Shown here piece after piece: positions 32,711 through 40,927 of a stretch of 61,184 nt of DNA. A model generated the notes under the pieces. It saw only the letters and a list, made by a program, of their open reading frames with translations. It ran no database searches and was not told the origin of the DNA. Both the position numbers and the translations under genes were made by a program. Source of the DNA: Acidobacteriota bacterium (GTDB lineage: Bacteria > Acidobacteriota > Vicinamibacteria > Marinacidobacterales > Marinacidobacteraceae); the NCBI GenBank assembly GCA_022826825.1, contig JAJDUD010000032.1, forward strand, positions 1 to 61,184, given 5' to 3'. How positions within the stretch are numbered: the stretch's first letter is position 1; every line of letters starts with the position of its first letter.

Positions 32711-35700
32711 TCAGAAGCCCAGAAGCTGGTCCAGCGTTGCCAGACGCCCGTTCGCGAGCACTGCGCGCACCCGCCGCAGATTCGAGATGTCTTCCAGCGG
32801 ATTGCCGTCGAGCAGCACCAGATCGGCGAGGGCGCCCGGTGCGATGACCCCCAGATCTCCGGCCAGCCCCAGCGCCTCCGCGGCCGTCACGGTTGCGGCC
32901 CGGAGCGCTCCGGCGGGCCCGAGCCCCGCCTCCGACATCTGCTCGATCTCGACGATGAACCCGAGCCCGTACGGAACGATCGGAGTGTCCGTCCCCGCGA
33001 TGATGCGGCCGCCGGCATCCGCGATGGCGGTGACCGTTTCCCACATGGGGCGCATCAGGGCGAGGCCGCGCTCGATCTGCGCCTCGCGGTCGCCGGCGGG
33101 CGCCCGTGGCGCGGTAAGCGAGGCGGCGAGCCACGCCGGAAACGCCCGGATCCGGCGATCGGAGGAAACGAGATCGGGTTCGCGGGCGAGCGCGAGGTCC
33201 CAGCCGCCGTAAATGAGCATGGTCGGGGTGAAGAACACTCCCGACTCGGCGATCAGGGCTCGGACGTCCTGGTAGGAGTAGCCGAGATCGGTCATCTTCG
33301 GCGAGAAGCCCCGCCGTGACGTGCCCTTGACGTGTTCAAGGCCGTTCACCCCGTAGCGGACCGCCGGATACAGCTCATGGGAGGTCACGAAGGCGCCGAA
33401 GCGCTGGGCGCGGCGGATGGCGTCCCGCTGGGACGCGTCGTCGAGCCGGACGTAGGTCTTGACCACGTCGTAATCGAGTTCCCTCGCGAGCCGCAGCAGC
33501 ACGTCGCGCTCCTGCGCGCTCCCGAGCGCCGCGGCTCCCGGGTAGTAGATCCGCGTCCCGTCCAGCGTGCCGCCCGTCAGGAAGATCCGCGGGCCCACGC
33601 GGAGACCGGCCAGGATGGACTCCCGCTCCTCGAGCACCCGGTAGGTGGCCGCCGCGGGTATCCGTACCGAGGTCACCCCGTAGGCCAGATGCGCGCGCCC
33701 GAAGCGGTTCCCGAAGGCGGGGGTCATCGGATGGGTGTGCATCTCGATGAGTCCGGGGATCAGGGTGGCCCCCTCGCCGTTCACGACCCGCAACTCCTCG
33801 GGGAGCGGGTCGCCGGCCGGGGTCACCGAGACGATCCGGCCGGACTCGATCAGGACGTCCCGGCCGGGAAGGACCTCGCCCGCTTCCACATCCAGGACCC
33901 CGACGTCGTGAATCAGCAGCGTGCCCGACGCCGGCGCGAGCGGGAAGTCGTGGCGCAGCCGGATGGTCTCGGAGCCGCTGCCGTCGGCGCTGATGCGCAG
34001 GACCTCCGTGCCGGACAGGGCGACGATCGCGGTTCCGTCAGGCGTCCAGGAGGGAAAGTCCACCGGTCCTTCGAAAATGGTCTCGGGAGGCCCCGTGGGT
34101 GCACCCGCCGCGTCGAGTTGCAGGACCGCCAGTCCCCCGCCCAGCGCGAAAGCGAGCCGGCTCCCGTCCGGGGAGAACACCGGTCCGTCGGAGTCGCGCG
34201 TGCCGAAACTGGCCGCGGGCTCGTCGAGGAACCGGGTCTCGCCGCTGGTCGCGGCGACGAGCGCGATCCGGTTCCGCCCCTCCCGGTAGCGGGAGGAATA
34301 CGGGACCAGGCTCGCGAGCGCGATGGTTTCGCCGTCGGCCGACCAACTGGGCATCCCGGCGCCGCGCCGCGCGGTATAGACGGCCCGCTCCTCCTGCTCT
34401 GCATCCGGTCCCGTGTCCAGGTCCCGGCTCGTGACGCGGAGGTTGCCGCGTTCGTCGAGCCAGGCGATCCGGGTCCCGTCACGGGTCACCGCCGGACTCA
34501 CCTCGGCGCCGAGCCGCGCGGTGAGCTGGCTGAGCCCCGCGCCGGGTCCCGAACCCAGGCGCTTTTCCCAGATGTCCATCGTCCCGCCGCGATCGCTCGC
34601 GAAGAGCACGCTCGCCCCGTCGGGCAGCCACACCGGATCGGTGTCCAGCCAGGTGTCGCGGGTCAGCGGCAGCGGGGCCTCCGAACCGTCGAGCGGGGCG
34701 GTCCAGATGTCCCCGAGGGCGGCATAGAGGAGCCGGGTCCCGTCCGGACTGATGCTCGGCCGGATGATGCCGCGGACCGGAAGCGCCTCGTCCGACTCGG
34801 TGCGGATCTTGCCGCGGCGCTCGGGAGGACGCCGCACGCCCAACTCGGCCGACATCGGCACGAGTTCGGCGACCGCCGACGCGCTTTCCCCCGCCTCGTC
34901 ACTCGCCGGGGGAAGACCCGCCCCGAGGCGCCGGATTCCGCCGTCGGCGGTATAGAGCAGCGTCGCGTCGTCCAGCCACTGGGGCCGGAAGGGGAACAGG
35001 TCCTCGCCCGCCCCGGCGAGGACCCGCGGCGCGGCGCTCCCGTCGTCGCCGTCCGGGCCGGATGCCTCCGTCGGCGCCGCGAGGGGCGCGAGCACCCACT
35101 CGCTCGCCGTGCCGATGTCGAAGCGGCTTCCCATCAGCGTGAGGCCCTCGTACTCGAGGCGCCGGAAGACCACCCGGGTCCCGTCCGGGCTCACCGCCGG
35201 AGCGGCGACGTTGCCCTCGCTTCCGGGCACGGTGACGGGAGAGGCGCCGGCCTCCAGCGAGAGCCGGTGCACCGCCCCGTCCGCCTCTCCTTCGGGAGTC
35301 GCCACGAAGACGACGCCGTCACCGTCCGGGGTCCAGGCGGGCTGGGACTCGTTGCCGAGGCTGCTCGTCGCGGGCGTCACCTCCCCGGTCGCCACGTCCA
35401 GAATCCAGATGTCGTAGCTGCCCGCGCGATCCGAGGAAAAGGCGATCCGGGCGCCGTCGGGGGACCATGCCGGCTCGCGGTCGTCGAACTCGCTGTCGGT
35501 GAGCTGCTCGGGCGCTCCTCCGAGGGCCAACTGCCAGATGTCCCAGGTCCCGCTCCGGAACGACTGATAGGCGACGCGGCCGCCCCCGGGATGAAAGTCG
35601 GGCAGCCGGTCGTCGCCGAGCCCGTCGGTGAGCGCTTCGGCGGGCCCGCCCGCCATCGGCAGCAGCCAGAGCGTCCCCTGGAGGTCCATCACCAGTTGCT

Positions 35701-35833
35701 CGCCGTCCGGCGACGCCGCAACGGCGAAGTTCGTCCCCTCCGTCACCCGGACCATCCGCTCGCCGGCTTCCTGCGCCCCGGCGGCGACGGAACCGGCGCC
35801 GATCAGCAGGGCGGCAAACGAGAGGCCCTTCAT
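32711..35833 (-). CDS. Secreted amidohydrolase with TolB-like beta-propeller N-terminus
   Basis: 1040 residues. A signal peptide (1-20, cleaved before QEAGE) is followed by about 600 residues of PD40/WD40-like propeller blades (repeated SPDGxxL/VxFxS patterns such as WSPDGARIAFSSDRAGSYDI). A C-terminal amidohydrolase has the metal HxH in EMHTHPM (about 696), then TSHE, GLEHVKG and AGTDTP. Such proteins are exported, usually periplasmic, and are thought to hydrolyse peptides or imide/amide compounds; the true substrate is unknown. It diverges from the next gene with only 47 bases between. Confidence 0.87.
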   Translation of the reverse strand: MKGLSFAALLIGAGSVAAGAQEAGERMVRVTEGTNFAVAASPDGEQLVMDLQGTLWLLPMAGGPAEALTDGLGDDRLPDFHPGGGRVAYQSFRSGTWDIWQLALGGAPEQLTDSEFDDREPAWSPDGARIAFSSDRAGSYDIWILDVATGEVTPATSSLGNESQPAWTPDGDGVVFVATPEGEADGAVHRLSLEAGASPVTVPGSEGNVAAPAVSPDGTRVVFRRLEYEGLTLMGSRFDIGTASEWVLAPLAAPTEASGPDGDDGSAAPRVLAGAGEDLFPFRPQWLDDATLLYTADGGIRRLGAGLPPASDEAGESASAVAELVPMSAELGVRRPPERRGKIRTESDEALPVRGIIRPSISPDGTRLLYAALGDIWTAPLDGSEAPLPLTRDTWLDTDPVWLPDGASVLFASDRGGTMDIWEKRLGSGPGAGLSQLTARLGAEVSPAVTRDGTRIAWLDERGNLRVTSRDLDTGPDAEQEERAVYTARRGAGMPSWSADGETIALASLVPYSSRYREGRNRIALVAATSGETRFLDEPAASFGTRDSDGPVFSPDGSRLAFALGGGLAVLQLDAAGAPTGPPETIFEGPVDFPSWTPDGTAIVALSGTEVLRISADGSGSETIRLRHDFPLAPASGTLLIHDVGVLDVEAGEVLPGRDVLIESGRIVSVTPAGDPLPEELRVVNGEGATLIPGLIEMHTHPMTPAFGNRFGRAHLAYGVTSVRIPAAATYRVLEERESILAGLRVGPRIFLTGGTLDGTRIYYPGAAALGSAQERDVLLRLARELDYDVVKTYVRLDDASQRDAIRRAQRFGAFVTSHELYPAVRYGVNGLEHVKGTSRRGFSPKMTDLGYSYQDVRALIAESGVFFTPTMLIYGGWDLALAREPDLVSSDRRIRAFPAWLAASLTAPRAPAGDREAQIERGLALMRPMWETVTAIADAGGRIIAGTDTPIVPYGLGFIVEIEQMSEAGLGPAGALRAATVTAAEALGLAGDLGVIAPGALADLVLLDGNPLEDISNLRRVRAVLANGRLATLDQLLGF

Positions 35834-35880
35834 CGGCGGCGATCCTAGCAGCGCGGCTCCCGATATCTTTCGCTTCGGTC

Positions 35881-37086
35881 ATGCGTTCTTCCCCTCGTTT
35901 TCCCACTCCGCGTTTCCACCGCCCGACTGCCGGCTGCCTGGCGATCGGCATTGCCGCCCTCGCCTGCGGGCCCGCAGCCGAACCCGAGCCGGCACGGTCG
36001 GCGCCGGAAGCCGCGGCCGCCGCATCCGAAGAGATCCGGCGGGTCATCGAGGAGGATGGCCGGGGCGGCGCCGCGTTCGGCGTGGTCGTAAGCGGCGAGG
36101 TTCTCGTCGCGGACGGATTCGGCTTCGCGGATACGGAGGCAGAGACGCCCGCCCGGGCCGACCACCTGTTCCGGATCGGGTCCATCACGAAACCCGTCAC
36201 CGCGATGGCCATGCTGCGGCTCGTCCACCTGGAGAAGGCCCGCTTCGGCGATCCGGTAACCGAGTTCGTTCCGGAGCTCGCGGATGTCGAGAACCCCTAT
36301 TCCTGGACGCCCGGCCCCAGCATCTTCCAGCTCGCGACGATGACCGGAGGGCTCGCCCGGGAGCCCCGGAACCTCCCGCGCTACCTGGTGGGCGCTCCCC
36401 GGGACTGGCTCGACACCGCGCTCCGGGCGCTCGAAGAGGTTTCGTTCGAGTACGAACCCGGGACCCGCTACCAGTACTCCAACATCGGCTACGCGATGCT
36501 CGGCGCCGCCGCGGAGCGGGCCGCCGGCGAGCCCTTCATGGACCACGTCAGGGACAGCCTCCTGACCCCGCTCGGGATGGACTCGAGCACCTTCTACCCA
36601 GTCCCGGAGCTTGAGGACCGCATCGCGGAGGGGGTCACCGTCGAGGACGACGGCAGCCTCGATGCCGAGACGCCGGCGCGGGAACACGCCGGGCGCGGCT
36701 ACAAGGTGCCGAACGGCGCGCTCTATTCGACGGTCGAGGACCTGAGCGTGTTCCTGCGTTTCCTGATCGGGACCGAGGGCGAGCCGTTCGACGGGGTGAT
36801 CCCGGCGAGCGTCCGGCAGGACAACCTGACCAAGGCCTTCGCCACCGGGGACCTCGCGAGCGGCTACGGCTTCGGGTTCATGGCCCGGCGCCTCGACGAC
36901 GCCGGCGGCGACTCGTTCACCGCCTACGGCCACGGGGGAAGCGTTGCCGGATACCGGGCGGCGGCCTGGATCGAGCCGGAAACCGACGCCGCGGTGATCC
37001 TGCTCCGGAACGTGGGGGGCGACGGCCTGAACCTGACGGAGCTGTCGCTCGCGGCGCTCGCGGAGGTGGTGGCGGCTCTCCGCTGA
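35881..37086 (+). CDS. Beta-lactamase-fold serine hydrolase, probable lipoprotein
   Basis: 401 residues. The N-terminal signal ends at a likely lipobox, ALAC (Cys29). A class C beta-lactamase/penicillin-binding fold follows with Ser101-x-x-Lys104 (SITK), Tyr199-Ser-Asn (YSN) and His351-Gly-Gly (HGGS). Family members are esterases, D-aminopeptidases or peptidases; resistance to beta-lactams cannot be assumed. It is 25 bases ahead of the symporter gene and probably shares its message. Confidence 0.88.
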   Translation: MRSSPRFPTPRFHRPTAGCLAIGIAALACGPAAEPEPARSAPEAAAAASEEIRRVIEEDGRGGAAFGVVVSGEVLVADGFGFADTEAETPARADHLFRIGSITKPVTAMAMLRLVHLEKARFGDPVTEFVPELADVENPYSWTPGPSIFQLATMTGGLAREPRNLPRYLVGAPRDWLDTALRALEEVSFEYEPGTRYQYSNIGYAMLGAAAERAAGEPFMDHVRDSLLTPLGMDSSTFYPVPELEDRIAEGVTVEDDGSLDAETPAREHAGRGYKVPNGALYSTVEDLSVFLRFLIGTEGEPFDGVIPASVRQDNLTKAFATGDLASGYGFGFMARRLDDAGGDSFTAYGHGGSVAGYRAAAWIEPETDAAVILLRNVGGDGLNLTELSLAALAEVVAALR

Positions 37087-37111
37087 TCGGGGTCTCCGCC
37101 GCGACGCCCGA

Positions 37112-38335
37112 GTGCCCCGCATCCCCCGCATCTCGCTCGCCTGGTGGATCCTTATCGGGATGGCCGGGGGCGTGTGTCTCGGTCTCGCCGCGCCGCACTG
37201 GGCCGGGCGCATCGAGTTCCTGAGCACCCTGTTCCTGCGGCTGATCCGGTCGATCATCGCGCCGGTGCTGGTGGGGGTGCTGATCCGGGCGATCGCGGGC
37301 GCCGGGTCGATGGGCGCGCTGGGGCGGCTGGGCTGGAAGTCGGTGGTGTGCTTCGAGATCGCCACCACCGTCGCCCTGCTGCTCGGCTGGTTCAGCGTGG
37401 CGGCGACCCGGCCGGGCGACGGCCTGTCGCTCGGCGGGGCGTCCGGCGTGGAACTCCCGGAACCGGCCGGCTTCCTCGCGGCGCTCGAGAGCGCCGTCCC
37501 GACGAGCATCGTGGACGCCCTGGCGCGGGGCGACGTGCTGCAGATCGTGGTGTTCTGCTTCGTGTTCGGAATCGCGTGCCTCTCGGTCGGCAACCGGGCC
37601 CGGCCGGTGGTGGATTTCGCGGAGGCGCTCGCGGAAGTCGCGTTCCGCTACACCGACTACGTCATGTACCTCGCGCCCCTCGCGGTGTTCGCAGCCGCCG
37701 CGAATGCGGTCGCGGGCAGCGGGTCCGCCGGCCTCGAGGGCCTCGCCGAGTTCGCGGCCGTCGCCTGGCTGGCGCAGGGGTTCTTCCTGCTCGTGGTGCT
37801 GGCGGGAGGCCTGTTCGGATGCGGCATCCCGCTGCGGCGGTTCGCGCACCACATGCGCGAGCCCTTCCTGGTGGGTTTCGCCACGACCTCGAGCGCCGCC
37901 GCCCTCCCCCAGACGCTCGAGAACCTGCAGCGCTTCGGGGTGCCGCGGCGCATCCTCGGAGTGGTGACGCCGCTGAGCCTGAGCCTCAACATGAACGGCA
38001 GCACGATCCACCTGGGGATGGCCACCCTGTTCATCGCGCAGGCGGCCGGAATCGACCTCTCGTGGGAGCAGGCGGCGATCATCCTGCTGACCCTGAAGGT
38101 GACGAGCAAGGGGGTGGCCGGAATCCCGCGCGCCAACTTCGTGATCCTCGCGGCCGTGTTCGAGGGGCACGGCCTGCCCATGGAGGGGCTGGGCATCCTG
38201 CTCGGGATCGACGCGCTGATCGATCCGATCCGCACGAGCACGAACGTCGCGAGCCACTGCGCCGCCCCGGCGGTGGTCGCGCGCTGGGAGGACCCCGAGT
38301 TCGCGAGGGCCGGGCGGCTGGACGCGACGGGCTGA
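37112..38335 (+). CDS. Dicarboxylate/amino acid:cation symporter (SDF/DAACS family)
   Basis: 407 residues, eight or so transmembrane helices with two re-entrant loops. The family signatures are present: the serine-rich loop TTSSAAALPQTLENL (about 255-269), MNGSTIHLGMATLFIAQAAG, and SKGVAGIPRANFVIL. It takes up C4-dicarboxylates, glutamate or aspartate with Na+ or H+. GTG start. It converges on a CitE-like lyase gene 23 bases away. Confidence 0.93.
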   Translation: MPRIPRISLAWWILIGMAGGVCLGLAAPHWAGRIEFLSTLFLRLIRSIIAPVLVGVLIRAIAGAGSMGALGRLGWKSVVCFEIATTVALLLGWFSVAATRPGDGLSLGGASGVELPEPAGFLAALESAVPTSIVDALARGDVLQIVVFCFVFGIACLSVGNRARPVVDFAEALAEVAFRYTDYVMYLAPLAVFAAAANAVAGSGSAGLEGLAEFAAVAWLAQGFFLLVVLAGGLFGCGIPLRRFAHHMREPFLVGFATTSSAAALPQTLENLQRFGVPRRILGVVTPLSLSLNMNGSTIHLGMATLFIAQAAGIDLSWEQAAIILLTLKVTSKGVAGIPRANFVILAAVFEGHGLPMEGLGILLGIDALIDPIRTSTNVASHCAAPAVVARWEDPEFARAGRLDATG

Positions 38336-38358
38336 GCCGGCAGTCCTCCCCGGGTCGG

Positions 38359-39189
38359 CTACCTGGCGAGGAGGCGCCGGGCCTGGCGGAGGTGCAACTC
38401 CTCGAGCAGTTCCCCGTCGAGTTCGACCACCGCGACGCCGCGGGCGCCGGCATCCTCCATGACGCGGACCACGCGCTCCGCCCAGGCGCGTTCCTCCGGG
38501 GTGGGTGCGAAGGCCTCGTGGATGACGGGGATCTGCGCCGGGTGGACGGCGGACTTGCCGTCGAAGCCCGCCTCGGCGGCCCGCCGGGCGCTGCCGCGTA
38601 ACCCTTCGAGATCGCGGAAGGCGAACCAGGGCGCGTCCCAGCCGTGGATGCCCGCGGCACGCGCGGCGAGCAGGATCCGCTGCCGGACGAAATCGAGCTC
38701 GGACTCGCCCTGCCGCATCCGGGCGCCCAGGCTGAGCCGGTAGTCGGCGGACCCGAAGACCAACCCTTCGACTCCCGGTAGCCGGGCGAGGTCGAAGACG
38801 TTCCGAGCGCCGGGCGCCGTCTCGATCATCAGCCAGAGCGGCGCCGCGCGGCCCAGCACGTCGCGGGCTACCCGGACGACCTCGCCGGATTCGGCCTTGG
38901 GCAGGAGGACGGCATCGAATCCGGCGGTCGCCGCGGCTTCCAGATCGGCCTGTCCGCCGGGTCCTTCCGGAGGATTGGTCCGGAGCGCGACGACCGCCCC
39001 GCCGGCCCCCAGCGCGGCCCGGGACTCCTGAAGGCGTTCCCGCGCGGCCTCCTTGTGCGACGGGTGGACGCCGTCCTCGAGATCGAGCACCAGGACGTCG
39101 GCGCCGCGGGCGGCGGCCTTCGCGATCATCCGCTCGCTGGACGCCGGTACGTAGAGGAGCGAGCGGTGGGGGCGCAGCGTTTCCTTCAC
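38359..39189 (-). CDS. HpcH/HpaI aldolase / CitE-like lyase
   Basis: 276 residues from GTG. The N-terminal RSLLYVPASSERMIAKA and VLVLDLEDGVHPSHKE, the Mg-binding Glu in LMIETAPGARNV, the Asp in FGSADYRLS, and SAVHPAQIPVI are typical of citrate lyase beta-like and malyl-CoA/citramalyl-CoA lyases. No citrate lyase alpha or gamma subunits are nearby, so a CoA-ester lyase role is more likely than citrate fermentation. A longer frame to 39276 would cross the divergent gene start and is not used. Confidence 0.9.
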   Translation of the reverse strand: MKETLRPHRSLLYVPASSERMIAKAAARGADVLVLDLEDGVHPSHKEAARERLQESRAALGAGGAVVALRTNPPEGPGGQADLEAAATAGFDAVLLPKAESGEVVRVARDVLGRAAPLWLMIETAPGARNVFDLARLPGVEGLVFGSADYRLSLGARMRQGESELDFVRQRILLAARAAGIHGWDAPWFAFRDLEGLRGSARRAAEAGFDGKSAVHPAQIPVIHEAFAPTPEERAWAERVVRVMEDAGARGVAVVELDGELLEELHLRQARRLLAR

Positions 39190-39242
39190 CTGTTCGAGTA
39201 TTCCACGGGAACCGCTCGGTCGCGGCCATCGTTGGGATAGGC

Positions 39243-39791
39243 ATGATGAGACTGCTGCGCACGACAACCCTTGCAACCATCGCTCTCGGCCTGGCCGCCT
39301 TCCCGGCGCTCGGGCAGGAAAGACCCTGGCTCCACGTCCAGGTCGAGGGCGACGACGACAACACCAAGGTCGAGGTGAACCTGCCGCTCGCCGCGGTGGA
39401 GGCCCTCGGCGACTCGCTCGGCGAGAAGATCCTCGACGAGATGACGCACGAGTGGGAAGAGGGCGGCGACGTGGACATGGACGCCGAGGACCTCCGCGCC
39501 TTCTGGCAGTCGCTCCGGGACAACCCGGGCGCCTGGATGACCATCGACGAAGAGGACGGCGGCAGCCTCCGCGCCCGGATGGACGGCGACGAAGTCCGGA
39601 TCGAGGGCACCGGTGACGACGGCTCGCTCGACATCCGGTTTCCCGTGACCTTCGGCGACGCGCTCTTCGGCGACGAGGGCAGCGATCCCGACCTCGGCGC
39701 GGCCATCCGCGCGCTCGCGGACCACGACGACGTCCTGGTCTCGGTGGGCGGGGACGACGGCCGGGTCCGGATCTGGATCGAGCCCCGGTAG
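39243..39791 (+). CDS. Secreted acidic protein of unknown function
   Basis: 182 residues with a clean signal peptide (cut after FPALG, before QERP). The mature part is strongly acidic (many DDD, DGD and EDGG turns) with VEVNLPLAAVEAL near its start, a pattern seen in some uncharacterised envelope proteins. No catalytic motif is seen. It is followed after 6 bases by a membrane-anchored partner, so the pair is probably co-expressed and may work together. Confidence 0.65.
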   Translation: MMRLLRTTTLATIALGLAAFPALGQERPWLHVQVEGDDDNTKVEVNLPLAAVEALGDSLGEKILDEMTHEWEEGGDVDMDAEDLRAFWQSLRDNPGAWMTIDEEDGGSLRARMDGDEVRIEGTGDDGSLDIRFPVTFGDALFGDEGSDPDLGAAIRALADHDDVLVSVGGDDGRVRIWIEPR

Positions 39792-39797
39792 CCCGCC

Positions 39798-40361
39798 ATG
39801 CTCCGCCTGCTCGGAATCCTGCTGGCCGCGGCCCTGATTTCGGCGCTCGTCTTCGGCGCCTGCGTCGCGGCCTGCGGCGTCGCGGTGGTCTCGGTGGTCG
39901 CCGAGGAAGGGCCGAACATCGTGGCGCCCGTTCCCCTGATGCTTCCGCTGGCCGCCCTCCATCTCGTGCCGGAACACCTGGTGGACGACGAGGTCCACGA
40001 AGAGATGGATGCGCTGGGCGGAGCGGCGGTCCTGGCGCTCGGGCCGTTCGCGAGAGCCCTCGAAGAGGCGGGCGACGCCGTGCTCGTCCGGGTCACCGAC
40101 GGGAAGGACCACGTCCTCATCGCCACCGAGGGCGACGACCTCGTCATCCGGGTGCAGGAGGGCGGCGATCCGGGCAACCGGGCCTTCGTGCGAACGCCGC
40201 TTCGCGTGCTCGAGGACATCGGGAACGCCTGCGAGGTGTCGGACGATTCCGAAATCCGCTGCCGTCCCCTCGGGATGGCCCGGTCGCTCCTCTCGGCGGC
40301 CCGCGGCTCGGAAGTCGAGGTCCGCGACGGCGAGACCCGGGTGGACATCACCGTCTGGTAG
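39798..40361 (+). CDS. Membrane-anchored protein of unknown function
   Basis: 187 residues. One N-terminal hydrophobic segment (about 4-36) may be an uncleaved anchor. A second hydrophobic stretch, APVPLMLPLAALHLVP, parallels the VNLPLAAVEAL element of the preceding protein. The remainder is acidic with beta-rich character (VRVTDGKDHVLIATEGDDLV). Unrecognised. The ATG lies 6 bases after the previous stop. Confidence 0.6.
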   Translation: MLRLLGILLAAALISALVFGACVAACGVAVVSVVAEEGPNIVAPVPLMLPLAALHLVPEHLVDDEVHEEMDALGGAAVLALGPFARALEEAGDAVLVRVTDGKDHVLIATEGDDLVIRVQEGGDPGNRAFVRTPLRVLEDIGNACEVSDDSEIRCRPLGMARSLLSAARGSEVEVRDGETRVDITVW

Positions 40362-40437
40362 CCGCAGGACTCCAGCGCTGTCTCCCACCGGTCCTGGCCG
40401 TTTTTCTGTAAGTTCCTGAAACCCTTAGCCTGTGCCC

Positions 40438-40740
40438 ATGAAGAACATCACTGTTTCCGTGGATGAAGAGACGTACCGGCAGGCGCGTATCGTCGCAGCG
40501 GAGAGAGGTACTTCCGTTTCCGCCCTGGTGAGGAATTTCCTGCGGAAAATGGCGCAAGATGGCGCCGTCGAGAGCCCCAACAAACGGTTGCTCCGCACTT
40601 TGGCGGAGATTGACGAATCCATGCGCGCCAGGGGTTCGCAGTTCAGCGCCGCCGACCGGCTCGCGCGCGAAGACCTCTACGACCGGGCCGCCCGGCGGCG
40701 GGAAGACGAGGAGGCGCTGAAGCGCGAACCGCCTCGTTGA
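40438..40740 (+). CDS. Ribbon-helix-helix (CopG/VapB-like) DNA-binding protein
   Basis: About 100 residues from ATG (MKNITV). The N-terminal MKNITVSVDEETYRQARIVA followed by TSVSALVRNFLRKM is a ribbon-helix-helix fold of the antitoxin type (DUF6364/VapB-like). The C-terminal half is a charged helix, the usual toxin-binding part. No PIN-domain or other toxin gene lies on either side, so it is an orphan antitoxin or a plain regulator. Confidence 0.75.
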   Translation: MKNITVSVDEETYRQARIVAAERGTSVSALVRNFLRKMAQDGAVESPNKRLLRTLAEIDESMRARGSQFSAADRLAREDLYDRAARRREDEEALKREPPR

Positions 40741-40889
40741 GTTCGCCTCTGTGCCGTGAGCCGGGTTCCGGCGTCGAGGACGTAAGCGACGGGGAGGACT
40801 GGAGCGGGTTCCGGGGCGCGCATCGGTTCGCGGACGCCAGCTGAGCGCGGCGGAGGCGTTGTCGGGGAGCTCGCGGGCCTTCGGGCCGC

Positions 40890-40914
40890 GACGCCGGCCG
40901 GAGGCTGGCGCTCC
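40890..40914. repeat. REP-like palindrome after the first DUF5916 gene
   Basis: GACGCCGGCCGGAGGCTGGC followed by GCTCC, 13 bases after the stop codon of the minus-strand gene ending at 40928. Imperfect palindrome of the same family as 57076-57101. Confidence 0.55.
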
Positions 40915-40927
40915 GAAGCTCTCCGAT

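Noticed and set aside
39190..39276. 29-codon N-terminal extension of the CitE-like protein
   Set aside because: It crosses the start of the divergent gene at 39243 and lacks similarity; the family begins at the GTG at 39189.
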